Of a stretch of DNA of 64,000 nt, positions 8,965 through 20,955 are shown in pieces. The notes under the pieces were generated by a model, which was not told the origin of the DNA, did no database searches, and saw only the letters and a list, made by a program, of their open reading frames with translations. The first letter of the stretch is position 1; the number at the start of each line of letters is the position of its first letter. The DNA comes from Scalesia atractyloides (Eukaryota > Streptophyta > Magnoliopsida > Asterales > Asteraceae). The stretch lies in NCBI GenBank assembly GCA_947069175.1, contig CAMTDV010000022.1, forward strand, positions 39,413,027-39,477,026, given 5' to 3'. The position numbers were made by a program, and so were the translations under genes.

Positions 8965-11475
8965 TTGTTGAATCCTTCAAAGTGTCATTTTGGTGTTAAA
9001 GCTGGAAAGTTCCTAAGATACATGGTGATCAAGAGACGAATTGATGCAAGCCTAGAACAGATTAAGGCGATTGTGAATATAAAATCCCCTGCCAATGCCA
9101 AGGATGTCCAGAGACTGACAGGCAGGATCACGGCTCTAAACAGATTCATTTCAAAGTCCTCAGAGAAGTGCAAGGATTTTAATGACATCCTGATGAAGAA
9201 TAAGAAATTTGAGTGGACCGAGAAGCAAGAAGCCGCACTCAAAGCCCTGAAGGATTATCTATCCTCAACAACAGCTCTGATGAAACCAGAGGATGGTGAG
9301 CCATTATCCTTGTATTTAGTTGTTTCGGGTAAAGCAGTAAGTGCAGTGTTAGTTAAGGATCAAGAAGGCCAACAACATCCGGTATATTATGTAAGTTAAA
9401 GCCTTCTTGATGCTGAAGCCAGGTACTCTCATTTAGAGAAATTAATTCTTGCATTGATTATGACTTCCACTAAACTTGGACATTATTTTGAAACGCATAC
9501 AATTTTTGTGAAAACTAATTTTCCTATCAAGAATGTTCTCAGGAAACCTGAAATGTCAGAAAAGTGTGGCAAAGTGGGCAGTCAAACTTAGTGCATATGA
9601 CATTAAGTATGAACCCAGGACTGTCATCAAGTCTCAAGCTTTAGCTGACTTTGTGACTGATTTCAGTAGTGATCTACAAAGGGAAGCTGAATTAGAGGTT
9701 CAAGAACTTGAGGAGAACAAGGATCCTTGGATACTCTTCACTGATGGAGCCTCAAACATCAAGAGAACTAGACTAGGCATACTACTAAAATCATCACAGG
9801 GGGACATAATACCCCAATCCATTGCTTGTGAGTTCCGGACAACTAACAATGAAGTAGAATATGAGGCCTTAATAGCAGGTTTGCAATTAGCTAAATAGAC
9901 GAGGATAGGTATCTTCAAGTATACATAGACTCATTGATAATTACTAACCATTACAATCGCTCATATGCTATGAATGGTGAGAAATTAATCAAATATTTAG
10001 AAATTGTTGAAAACTAGAAAATGCTTTTGATTCTTTTAGCCTAACTCATGTACCTAGAGAAGAAAATGCTAGGGCAGATGCGTTGGTAAACCTAGGATCA
10101 TCCTTAAAGATACCAGAAGACGTGAGGATACCTATTATCCATATTCTTTTTCTTGCAATCGAGGAAAATGAAGCATTGGAAATAGTTGAAGATACTTCAG
10201 TTGTACCCAGTGATGTGCAGCCAAATGCAGGATCATGGATCCTTCCAATTATGAACTACATTCAGAATGGGGAAATTCCCACAGGGGAGAATCCTAGAGC
10301 CTTCAGGGTTAAGGTATCTCAATTTATTATATTAAATAAGATTTTGTATAAAAGATCTCTTGCAGGTCCCTATTTGCGATGCATTGAGGATCCATAAATT
10401 TAAGAGGTCTTGAAGGATTTTCATGAAGGAGACTGTGGAAACCACACCGGGGGCAAAGCATTATTCTCTAGGATCCTCAGAACAGGTTATTATTGGCCTA
10501 CAATGAAGAAGGATGTTGTGGAATACGCAAGAAGATGTGATTCTTGTCAAAGACACAACAACATCCAACATCAACCAGCAGAGCCTTTATATCCAATAAT
10601 TTCCTCTTGGCCATTCATGAATGGGGAATGGATATAGTTGGCAAACTTCCAAAGGCACCAGGAGAAAAAGTATTTATGCTAGCCATGACAGACTACTTCT
10701 CCAGATGGATAGAAGCAGAAGCTTTTGCTCAAGTCAGGGAAAAAGAAGTTATATCCTTCATTAAGAGAAACATTATTACTAGATTTGGAATTCCTTCTCA
10801 AATTATTGGTAATAATGGATCCCAATTTATTTAGAATAGAACACTAACTTTTGTGACAACTAGAGGATTAGGATGATAACATCAACACCAGTCCACCCAC
10901 AAGCTAATGGTCAAGCAGAATCAAGCAATAAAATCATCATCAACAACTGGAAAAAGAAACTTGGATCCAGAAAGGGAAGTGGGCTGAAGAGTTACCGTAT
11001 GTCTTGTGGGTAGAAAGAACAACTCCAAAGAACGCCACAGGCTAGAATCCATTCTCCCTAGTCTTCGAACTGAGGTAGTGATCCCTACAGAAATGGTGGT
11101 TCCTACAGCATCCGTAATCCTGAAACAAATGCCGAAAATCTGAACCAAGACCTTGATACTCTGGATGAGCTCAGAGGTTTGGCAAGAATAAGGATGGCTG
11201 GCTATCAACAACAGATGGCTGGAGCATACAATAAGAATGTCAGGATCAGAAGATTACAAGTTGGTGATTTGGTACTAAGAAAAGCATTCCAGAACACTAT
11301 AAATCCAGCTGAGGGTAAATTAGCACCTAAGTGGGAAGGCACCTATCTAATAGAAGCAGAGGCAGGAAAGGGGGCATACTGTCTACTAACCATGGATGGT
11401 GATCTTCTACCAAGAGCTTGGAATGTTGTTCATTTGAAGAAATACTTCATTGTAAGAAGGATTGAGGATCTTTAG
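8965..11475 (+). pseudogene. Tat pol remnant: RT tail, RNase H, second RNase H, integrase
   Basis: Frames in order: RT thumb (LNPSKCHFGVKAGKFL) and RNase H (LYLVVSGKAVSAVLVKD, lacking the usual catalytic Asp, as is common in Tat elements) to 9399. SLLDAEARYSHLEKLILAL and IKNVLRKPEMS follow after a stop. Second RNase H at 9740-9898 with WILFTDGAS and TTNNEVEYEALIAGLQLAK (Asp and Glu present). Integrase zinc finger at 10424-10600 (H..H..CDSC). Integrase core at 10620-10834 has GMDIVGKLP, but IIGNNGSQF places Asn at the second catalytic position. Integrase C-terminal beta domain is at 11179-11475 (LQVGDLVLRKAF, APKWEGTYLI). Stops and frameshifts throughout. Confidence 0.85.
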
Positions 11476-12744
11476 AGACTCCCATATTCTGACACAGGAT
11501 CTAGGATCCTCAAAGGATGTATGATCCTTACTTCAGTAACATCCCACTTTCACTTTCTTTCATTTTATACGTATTATTCATTATAAGGTAAGGATATTAA
11601 ACCTTTAATATGCATTTTAATCAAGTTTCAAGCTTTTACAGAGTGTTTAACATTTATTCGCAAAGGATTAAGGGGTTGGTCACCTCTTTCCCATGATTAA
11701 GGTATCTTATACATTCTAATGTTTAAAGGTTTTCACCTTTCACACGAATTATGTTTTGACACCCTGCCAGTAACGCACATTTATCCAAGTATGGTTTGAG
11801 GTAATGGGACCGGTACACGCTTTAGTGGCTGAAAATTTCATTGCTGTTGGTCATATATAGGATCTCAAGTATAATGGTAGACGTACCATACATCTGTTAT
11901 CCTAAGGTTTCTAACGTTTTCACGTTAGCTAAGGTTTTGGAATTTTCTTGCCACTTACGTTGGGTTTGTCCCAAGTTCGGGCCAGACCCCAAGGATGTTG
12001 GACTTGTCCCCAGTTTGATGGGTTTCTCCCAAGAATATTTGGCTTACTCCCAAGTGTTTTTTTATAGGTTCTTGAAGCTTTAAAAGTTTGCAAATAAGGA
12101 TCCTGAATCCTTAAACCTTAACTGATTTCTTTGATCTGTTTATGCAATTTTAAGTCTTAAGGGTATAGAATTCTAACTTGGATTCTCTGGTATGTTTTAT
12201 CCTTATCTTTATTTATCTCATTGATTACACCCTAGACCTTTCAATTAAGGATATATGATCCTTGATTATATAACTTATCATATTTTCTAGAGTTGTTATG
12301 ATAGAGAATTGCTATATCCAAGATTCTCTAAGCTTTATAAAATAAAGCTTATATAAATATGAAAATATCAGAGCAATATTTCAGAAATAAAAATACAACA
12401 CAAGATGTAGTTAAAAGGTTATAACTTTTATTAAAACCATTTTTAAAACGTTATCAAAATTATCAACCCAAGTTTCCACCAGCAAAACCTGGCCCGTCCA
12501 CTTGGGTTGATAAAGGGTGTCCATACTAATTATTTTAGATGCAGGAAAATAAACTGAGGGCCGTCAAAGGTTTCATCCTCCACAAACAGAAGGACCCATC
12601 AACCTTTGCCACCCCTTATTGTCTTAAGGATCATAGATCCTTACCCTAGAAACTATTGTTCAGAATTACAAGCCATAAATTATTCAAAACACCATCAACA
12701 AAAACCACAAAAACCTAAAAAAGTAAGCTCAGGCCTCGTCTATA
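11476..12744 (+). other. Tat spacer downstream of integrase, with short tandem repeats
   Basis: No coding capacity I would defend. Around 11956-12057 there are five imperfect units containing GTCCCAAG, ACCCCAAG or CTCCCAAG, about 22-25 bp apart. Palindromes of the GGAT-N5-ATCC type lie at 11513, 12247 and 12626. The 3' untranslated zone of Tat elements is known to generate tandem repeats. Confidence 0.55.
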
Positions 12745-13196
12745 TTATCCTTCATTGCCCACAACAACAGCATCACCACCTGCTTTACCACCTCCAGCCC
12801 TGACTGCCTTGACCACTTCCTTTGTCCCGCTGGTCCTAGCTTCCAACATGTGCACCGGCTTAGGCCCCTCTTCACCACCAAGCTCCAAGAGTCTCTACCT
12901 CCACCCAACGAGATCCCATTCAGACCTATCAAAAGCAGGATCCATAGCCTCTTGGACTATTTTTATACTTGCCCGCAGAATTGTAACATTCATGTAAAAC
13001 GGGTTCAAAACCCGCTACGTTTGTGAATCAAGTATTATTAAAAAATTCGCTATGCATTTGTTAGTGTTATTTAATTTAATTTATTTTTCATGGTTAATAA
13101 AAAAATTACACAATTAAAATAATAATCAATAAAAGAACAAGTAAATTAATTAAAACCTTATAATAAAAAATAATAATAAAATAAAAATAAATAAAA

Positions 13197-13266
13197 GGGG
13201 TAGCCGGGATTTGAACCCTGGTTCCCCCACAAGTTCACACACACAAAACACCACTGAGCTGCACAC
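13197..13266 (-). other. tRNA-like module, antisense to LTR E
   Basis: The minus strand has an A-box-like GCAGCTCAGTGGT and a B-box-like GGGTTCAAATCCC followed by GGCTACCCC. The T-arm pairing is convincing; an acceptor stem is not. Same position in the LTR as modules at 23708 and 31843. Confidence 0.6.
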
Positions 13267-13845
13267 ACATATTTGAAATATACCCGAACTAAATAAATTT
13301 TATATTGAACCAACTTCTCGAAACCCATTTCAAACAAACGATTGTAACGACTGTACCCACCAAATCCCATCATCAATCTTCGTCACTTCTGCAAAATTAA
13401 ACTAAGAAGCGTTTCTAAAATATGTGATTAAGCATAATCAGTGGTTCGAGTTCGGTTACAAATCATTCGGTCATAAACTTTTGACCGAAACCGAAAGAAA
13501 CTAAAAATTAACTCAAAGTAACCTTCAACTATAATTAAAGGATCCCTACACCTCAGTAGAACTCGCTCACCCTCAACAAAACATCTTACAACTCCTCTGT
13601 TTTCGAAATTATATTTCACCGGAGATACCCTCGTTCGCCGAAAAATCACGCCGAAGCTCAGAAAGACCCCCTCAGATTGGTACATCCTAGACTCTTTTCC
13701 TTTACTGTCTAAATATAATCTCGTCTGAAGTAGAGTTATAAATCATCTCAGATCGAATAGGGTTCTAAACCATCTTCTGTGTTTTGAAACGTAGAAGATG
13801 AACTGAAGTATGTATTTATCAGAAATAAAAATCGGTTTATACATC

Positions 13846-14262
13846 GGGTTAGAAACACCGTCCAGTGGTGGACTGTGTGCATTTGAAACGCAAGATCCCG
13901 AGCTCGAGCCACATACGTGATGCCGAATTCCTTATATAAATCAAGCATTTTTATAACTTAAATAGTAAACAATGCAAATAATATATAAATATAATTAAAA
14001 TCCTTTATTCTTCGGGTTAGACACCCAGCCCAGTTGGTAGGGTTTGGTGCAAAACGTAACAAAGGTCGCGGGATCAATTCCAGGATTATGCACCGATTCA
14101 ATGATTTGAAATCTTTTTAATTAAATAAATTTTAGAATTTATCTAACTAGTATATAAGAATAATTAAATTAGAGATTATTTCAGGTTAGACACGTAGCTC
14201 AGTTGGTAGAGTTGCGTGCACGTATACGGGAGGTCACGAGTTCGAACCTTACACGCTGCCTA
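13846..14262 (+). other. Three tRNA-like modules in LTR E (about 13846-13921, 14014-14095, 14184-14262)
   Basis: Each starts GGGTTAGA(C/A)AC. The last is best: GTAGCTCAGTTGGTAGAG (A-box type) then GAGTTCGAACC (B-box type) 40 bases on. The middle one has CAGCCCAGTTGGTAGGGT and GGGATCAATTCC. The first is the most decayed (GTCCAGTGGTGGA, GAGCTCGAGCC). They look like diverged copies of one unit. Confidence 0.6.
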
Positions 14263-16959
14263 ATCCACACCCATAAAACCGGTCAGACCTGTCAGGTCTG
14301 ACAAGATCCAAAATTTATTATTATTATTTTTCCTTTATTAATTTCATTTAAAACTCATTTAAAAATGCTTAAAATAAGACATTTTAGGTTTAAAAATTTC
14401 ATTAATTACCCCGAAAATAAACCTAAAAATCTAATAAAACGCATTAGTTAAGAGTATTAACTTTTATTTATTTATCGAATTATTGCGTTATTATTTAGGT
14501 TAGTTTCCTTCGTCGGTTAAATCCTAAATTCGTGCGCGTTCGTCATCAATCCAAGGAAACGCACCCACTGTGAGTGAATCCTTACAAATTCCCCTTTTTA
14601 TTCATGTTTTGGGGTGTATCATGTGTCGTTTACATATTTTATTTATTCAAACTTGTGCTAACACCATTATGTGATCTAATGTGTATATTTTTGTCGTTGT
14701 TGTTATATGTGGATACATTATGTCATTTCAGTGCAATCATTCATACAAGGCCCATCTCCTCGTTTGATACGAGTTGAGCATCGCGTGCCTAGATCGACTC
14801 CGTTTGATTGAACCTTGATCTCATAGTTCATCATTTATCATGCGTGTGTACATTGTTGACATTATGTGGTTTGTGGTTTGTTTATATATAAACATATGCT
14901 CATATATGGTCTTTGCACATTTTTTATTTAAATTAATCAATGAAATTGAATTGTTTAAATGTTTAATTTAGATTCGCTCGCCAACTTTTGTTGACCCAAA
15001 CTTTTATTTTACGCATGATATAGGTGGACAGGCTGAGGAGAGGAACACTTAGGATTGGTATTAGAAGATGAATAAAATATGTCTTGTTTAGAACAATATT
15101 TCTTGTGTTTGTATGTTCCTTTGTGTTTGGATACTTTCTTTTAAATTTCATTAATAAATATGAAACTTAATGATAGCAAATGTCATGAGCTTTGATGAAA
15201 AACCCAATCATGCCCCGACTTCTATTTCCGCTGCGGGTTAGGGTGTGACAAGAATGGCTCGAGCTGCACAGATCTTGGCGTCATCAGCGGCCTCCAGTTC
15301 AGCTTTATCGGCTTGTATCTATGCCGTTATGATCTGCTTCTCCAGGGTATTGACCTCCTTCTCAAGCTGGGAGATCCTCTTGTCCTTGTCAGTGGCAATG
15401 GAACGGAGATCAGCTAGGCTCTCTTCAGCATCGGCTAGGCGCTTATCCTTGTTAGCCTGGATACAGACAAACTTCTGCAAAATGCAAGACGAGGGAGTTA
15501 GGATCATTTATCCTTAGCAAAAGACGAGATTAGTCATAAGAATCAAGGATCTTTACCTCAGTGACAAAGTCGTGGAATTGTCGCTCTATTTGAAGGTTTT
15601 CTTCATCAGCATCACTTGGCTTCGTCCTCTTGGATCTAGCCTTGGCACGGGTGGTCATGACTTTGGGCTCTGGTTGGCTTTGGCCTTTGGCCAACTTTTT
15701 CTTGATCGAACGAGGGGAGATTTTGTTGTTAATATCTCCAAGACCAAACTTCAAAGCAGATTTGGATGAGGACATAGAAGCATCTATTCAACCAACATAA
15801 AAGATAATATTTGAAATCCTTTAATTTTATTTTATCTTATAAGCATTTCATTATATATGAATACTTACTTGACATTGTGAAGGTGGTGGATGTGGTATCT
15901 TCTAAATCCTTTGCTTTTGGCATGAATGTTCTAACCGTTGTATCCAATTCCCAGAATGCAGCTACTCTTTCTACAGTTCCCAGAGTATTAGTGAGAGAAG
16001 TAAAGTTGGTCACTACACAAGTAAACAAAGCAGGGTCAGTTATCCTCAATAAAAAAGAAATGAACTCTCTAAAGTCCTAATCTAAGGATCATATATCCTA
16101 CCCTTCAAGTTCCACTTTTCTGGAACACTATCCCCTAAAGGAATAGTATTCCTCCTCATAAGAAGACCTGGTTCTTCTAGGAGGTGTCATTTTTGGTGGT
16201 TTTGAGGAGTGGGAGCGGCTGCTGAGGTTTGGCTTTGAATAGAAATCGGTGGGATCCGTGAGACACAAGGTGTACATGCGTGGGAGTTTAGAAAGGGTGA
16301 AACTAAAACCCTCATCTTTAATGATCTGCTCAAGAGTGTATAACACCCTCCACAGCATTGGCATCGCCTAGCTGCAGCACAGACTAGTTCAGGTAAAGAA
16401 GCTTTGAGTGAATCCTGGAAAGGGATAGGTATAGCCAATCTGAAATAGCGCAGCAGGGAAACAAACCCAAATAGAGGATTCAGAATCGCTCTTGAGTGAG
16501 GAATCGAAAGGTCTGAAGATGATTCACTCAGGAAAACAGTTACGTAGCTGATCGACTTTAGGATCGATGAATCTACACAACTCAGAGGAAGGACTCATTT
16601 GTAGGTTTTGGCTTTTGGGTGGACTAACATGTTCTTGATCCTTATGTGGGGAGGATCGAGTGGCCATTTTCGCCATTGATTTGCTGAAGAAAGAAGATGA
16701 GTACAGAAGAAAAGGAAAAAGAGAAGAGGAGAGAATACCTTTTGAAGCTCTGCTATGGGTTTTAAATTGCAGATTTGTGATCTTAAATGGGATTTTTCGA
16801 CTCTATCTATTCCCCTATTTATCATGATGTTTGTTTCAGGAAGTCCAATCAATGACGTCAGGCTCGCAACGGCTAGTTACCACTAGCAACAGCTAGTTTG
16901 AAACTAATGGAAATATGGCAGATAAAGTTGATTTAATATCAGCCATATTTGTGGGCAAT

Positions 16960-17586
16960 TGTTAGGGATTAATTTTTAATACTATGGATCACATATCCGT
17001 AGATTGGCCTCGATTACCGATCCTTAATAGATGGTACAGGAAGTTTGAGGACCACGGATCCTTATTATTGTTTAAATTAACTAACAATTGTATCCTCTGT
17101 ATAAAACTTGTATTCACAAGTACATGATGAATTAGACTTGGTCAAGCTGGAATCTCAGGGAATATGCATCCTAATTCGCACGGTTTGGAAGCATGTAGCC
17201 GTTATAGAGAACGTGGGATACTTGCACCATTTTCGGATTGTTTGTTATTTCGTTATTTCCATTTTATAAGGGGATAATGAAGCTCATTTTAGACACAGTC
17301 ACTGATACGAACTCTCTCTCTCTCTCTCTCGCAACACTCAAACTGTTATTCGCACTAACACTAGATTCCATTGTATTGAGCTCATTATCTTCCAAAGTTG
17401 TATTGAATTCTAGTTTATTTTTGTTCAATATGGTTGGTGATTGGTAGTTGCCATCACCGGTGGTTTTTTGTGCTGGAGATCTTCTTAAGATCAAGGGTTT
17501 TTTCCTCGTATAAATCATTTGTTTCATCAACATTAATATTTCATATACAATTCTTCATCAAATTAGCACTCTACCTCACAATAACA
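16960..17586 (+). repeat. 3' LTR of the Tat element (627 bp)
   Basis: Starts TGTTAGGG after a purine-rich GTGGGCAAT and ends CAATAACA, with the TGTTA/TAACA termini common in LTRs. Carries one copy of the Tat palindrome (GGATCACATATCC, 16985) and a TC microsatellite (17312-17331). Athila coding sequence begins directly after it. The 5' LTR is missing, so identity and target duplication cannot be checked. Confidence 0.65.
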
Positions 17587-17599
17587 GTTTGGTTACATT

Positions 17600-20500
17600 A
17601 CCCTTAAACCGATTTTTGACCAAAACATTAGGTATTGGTGATTTTCTTCCAAGCAAAATTCCTATCCTCTTGGCTAATCAAAAAATTAAACATGCTACGA
17701 GAATGCTTGAAGACGTTCTCATTCATACAAACTAAACGATTGTACCAACTGACTTCATCATCTTAGATGATGCTCTGCTCGTGTTAGGAAAATCTTTAAT
17801 TAAAATCCATAAAGCTTTGCTCAAACAAAAACGTCATGATCTTCCTACTAAACTTCAAATGAAATATTTAACATAAATAAATCACTGAAATATCGAATAG
17901 GCAACGACGATCCCTTGTTGGAAGATGAAGTTGAGCCACCCGTACGAAGGTACTAAATGACCAATTCGTTGAAGAGGCAGCCTTTACAGAACAAACCGTT
18001 TCGGCCATCGATCGTGATGACGAACCAAAAACTAAGCCATCTATTGAAGACCCACCTTCCCTTGAACTCAAAAAACTTCCAAAAGGCTTAGAATACGCAT
18101 TCTTAGATAACAAAGGTAAACTTCCCGTCATCATTTCCTCGTATCTCACTTCTCAAGAAAAAGAAAAATTACTTAATTTGCTAAAAAACATAAAACAGAA
18201 ATTGCATGGAAACTAATGGACATCAATGGAATTAGTCCTTCCACGTGTACACACAAAATTCTAATGGAAGACAACTATAAAGCGGTAATCCAACCACAAA
18301 GAAGGGTTAATCCTAACGTACAAGAAGTAGTAAAAAAGGAAGTTATCAAACTCTTAGACGTCGGGCTTATCAACCCCATTTCTGATTGCCCATGGGTAAG
18401 TCACGTCCAAGTAGTACCGAAAAACGGAGGAATGACGGTTGTGACCAATGAAAATACGAGCTCATACCAACAAGAACCGTCACCGGATGGAGAGTTTGCA
18501 TTGTACTATAGGAGACTCAATGAAACCACAAGAAAAGACCATTTTCCTTTACCCTTCATTGATCAAATGTTAGAACGATTATCCGGTCACAAATTTTATT
18601 GTTTTCTAGATGGATTCTTTGGGTACTTCCAAATTCCTATCGCACCGGAAGACCAAGAGAAAACCACCTTAACTTGTCCCTACGTAAGTTTTGCATATTG
18701 ATGCATGCCATTTGGACTATGTAACGCATCTGCAACATTCCAACGATGCATGGTGGCCATTTTTCATGATATGATAGAAAAAACCATGGAAGTTTTCATG
18801 GATGATTTCTCTATCTTCGGTGATTCATTTGACCAATGCCTCGATAACGTTGAACGAATGCTATGTATATGTGAGGAAACTAACCTCACCCTTAATTGGG
18901 AAAAGTGCCATTTAATGGTCACAAAGGAGATAGTACTCAGTCACAAGATCTCCAATGTAGGTATGGAAGTCGACCGCAAAAATCGATACCATTTCTCGAC
19001 TAGCTCCTCCGTCGTCTGTTCGAGCCATCCGAAGTTTCTTAGGACATGCTGGATTCTATAGGCGATTTGTCAAAGACTTTTCTAGAATCTCTCGACCTCT
19101 AACTAAGCTACATGAAAAATTGCCCCATTCATCTTTGGAAAAGAATGCACGACAACATTTCTTGCCCTTAAAGATATGATAGTCATGGCACCAATTATGA
19201 TTGCACTAGACTGGAAACTAGCATTTGAAATCATGTGCAATGCAAGCGATTTTGCAGTAGGAGCATTCTTGGGACAAAGAAAGGAAAAAACACTTCCATC
19301 CCATATACTACGCTAGTAAAACTCTTAATGACGCTCAAGAATTTTACACGACCACTGAAAAGAGTTACTAGCTGTAGTGTTTGCATTTGATAAATTTTGT
19401 TCATGTCTTGTGCTCTCCAAAACTATAGTCTACATAGACCATGTTGCAATCCGATACCTTTTCAAAAAACAAGATGCGAACTACATCTCATCAGATGGAT
19501 TCTTTTCCTTCAGGAATTCGACATAGAAATAAAAGACAAAAGAATAGCAAAAAACATTGCTACTGACCACCTATCTCGCCTTGAAAACCCTACTCTGGTT
19601 GAAACTCGAGAAGAACTCATCAATGAGAAATTCCACACATAATCCTTAGAAATGGTAGAATATAGAGTAGAACCTTGGTACACAGATTATGCTAACTACT
19701 TAGCCAGTGCAGTATCGTCAAAGGGTGGTCATTTCATCAACAGAAAAAATTCTTCACTGTTGTAAAACACTATTTTTGGGAAGACCTATATCTTTTCAAA
19801 ATATATGCAGACCAACTCCAACGATGTGTCCATGGTCATGAAGTAAGACAAATTCTTTGCCATTGTCACGAAGGATCATGTGGAGGACATCATGGAATAG
19901 CCAGCACCACACGGAAAGTGTATGATGCAGGATTTTACTAACCAGCAATATACAAAGATGCTTATGTGTTAGTCAAAACATGTGATGCATCCCAACAGGC
20001 AGGCAACATCTCAAGAAGAAACGAAATGCCACAAAATAGCCTCCTTATGTGTGAAATCTTCGATGTTTGGGGATTGGATTTTATGGGACCATTCCCACCC
20101 TCAAGAGGAAACAAGTACATCTTAGTGGCTGTTGACTACATTTCTAAATGGGCCGAAGCCGAAGCTCTTCCTACCAATGATAGAAGAGTGGTAGTAAAAT
20201 TCCTTGAAAAAGTTATTCTCAGGTTTTGGCACTCCCAAAGCCCTAATCAATGATAGATGGACCCACTTTTGCAATCTACAGATGGAAAAAACTCTAGCAC
20301 AATATGGGGTATGTCACCGTCTCTCAACCACTTATCATCCTCAAACTAATGGTCAAGCCGAAGTAACCAATCGAGGTTTAATAAGAATCCTAGAAAAAAA
20401 TGTGGATCAAAATCGAAAAGAATGGGCAGACAAATTAGATGATGCTTTATGGCCTTTCTAACAGCTTATAAACCACCAATAGGTACCATACCATAAAAGT

Positions 20501-20955
20501 TAGTCTATGGAACAAACTGTTACCTCCCAGAAAAGTTGAACACAAAGCATATTGGACACTAATAAAATGTAAACTTAGACCAAGAAATTTCCGGAAAAGA
20601 TCGCCATACTAGTTAAATGAGTTTGACGAACCAAGAATTCAAGTATATTCCAACTCAAAAATTTATAAGGAAAGCTAAAAAAGAATACACGATAAATGTA
20701 TAAACAGACCTAAGGAATTCAAAGAAGGAGATCAAGTACTCCTCTTTAACTCTAGGCTACGTCTTTCTTAGGGAAAACTTAAGTCTAGATGGTCCGGGCC
20801 TTTTACCATCACCAAAGTCTACTCTCACAGTGCCATAGATATTAAACCTCCAAAACGGAGAACCATTTAAAGTAAATGGACAAACGCTTAAATTCTATGA
20901 AGGATTCCTCAAAGATGAAGAAACAAAAATAACCTTACAAGAGATAAATAAGTAA
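17600..20955 (+). pseudogene. Athila pol: protease tail, RT, RNase H, integrase, broken
   Basis: The protease tail reads MLEDVLIHTN and IVPTDFIILDD near 17700. RT spans about 18216-19080, with KILMEDNYKAVIQPQRRVNP, a YRRLNETTRKDHFPLPFIDQ block, DGFFGYFQIPIAPEDQEKTT and the catalytic VFMDDFSIFG. A TGA sits at 18702-18704 and a frameshift near 18985. RNase H (19190-19640) has MCNASDFAVGAFLGQ, with Asn where Asp is expected, then DHLSRLENP. Integrase has a zinc finger near 19855-20000 (CHCHEGSCGGHHG), core GLDFMGPFPP, second Asp in ALINDRW, and Glu in TNGQAEVTNR. At least six further stops or shifts. Non-functional. Confidence 0.88.

Larger units (their letters stand above)
12982..15250 (+). repeat. 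Solo LTR E (C/D/E family, 2269 bp) with AGAAT target duplication
   Basis: Starts TGTAACATTC and ends GGGTGTGACA. Flanked by perfect 5-bp repeats AGAAT at 12977-12981 and 15251-15255. The host reading frame (the antisense Tat ORF) is continuous if the LTR and one AGAAT are removed. The start (AAACGGG, CAAAACCCGCTACGTTTGT) and end (ATGCCCCGACTTC, CCGCTGCGGGT) match LTRs of elements C and D. No internal retrotransposon sequence remains, so this is a recombination product. Confidence 0.92.
12745..16676 (-). pseudogene. Antisense accessory ORF of the Tat element (intron-containing, split by solo LTR E)
   Basis: Opposite strand to pol. From ATG 16676 it reads MAKMATRSSPHKDQEHVSPP. After a TGA comes PFDSSLKSDSESSIWVCFPA, LFQIGYTYPFPGFTQSF, LWRVLYTLEQIIKDEGFSF and TLSKLPRMYTLCLT. 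This resembles the domain catalogued as putative gypsy-type transposon in plant Tat elements. Downstream exons carry TNTLGTVERVAAFWELDTTV, a basic segment (RSIKKKLAKGQ) and a coiled coil (DKRISQLEKEVNTLEKQI). Two clean GT-AG introns keep the frame: 15868-15784 (85 nt) and 15556-15475 (82 nt); another is likely near 16095-16005. After solo LTR E the same frame resumes at 12976 (RASIKIVQEAMDPAFDRSEW) and ends at TAA 12747-12745. Lesions: TGA near 16530, frameshift near 16190, TAG near 15318, TAG near 12890. Confidence 0.65.
8965..17586 (+). mobile_element. Element B: Tat-lineage Ty3/gypsy, 5'-truncated, with antisense accessory ORF
   Basis: The element starts abruptly in the RT thumb region, then RNase H, a second RNase H, integrase, a repeat-bearing spacer, a minus-strand accessory ORF and a 627-bp LTR. 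The second (archaeal-type) RNase H and an accessory ORF antisense to pol are hallmarks of the Tat group (Ogre, Retand, Grande and relatives). Short GGATC-N3-ATCC palindromes recur through the pol tail, spacer, antisense ORF and LTR, which ties the parts together. It is inserted in an Athila element that resumes at 17587. Solo LTR E lies inside it. Confidence 0.75.

Noticed and set aside
17312..17331. TC microsatellite
   Set aside because: Simple repeat of about ten units inside the Tat LTR; not informative by itself.
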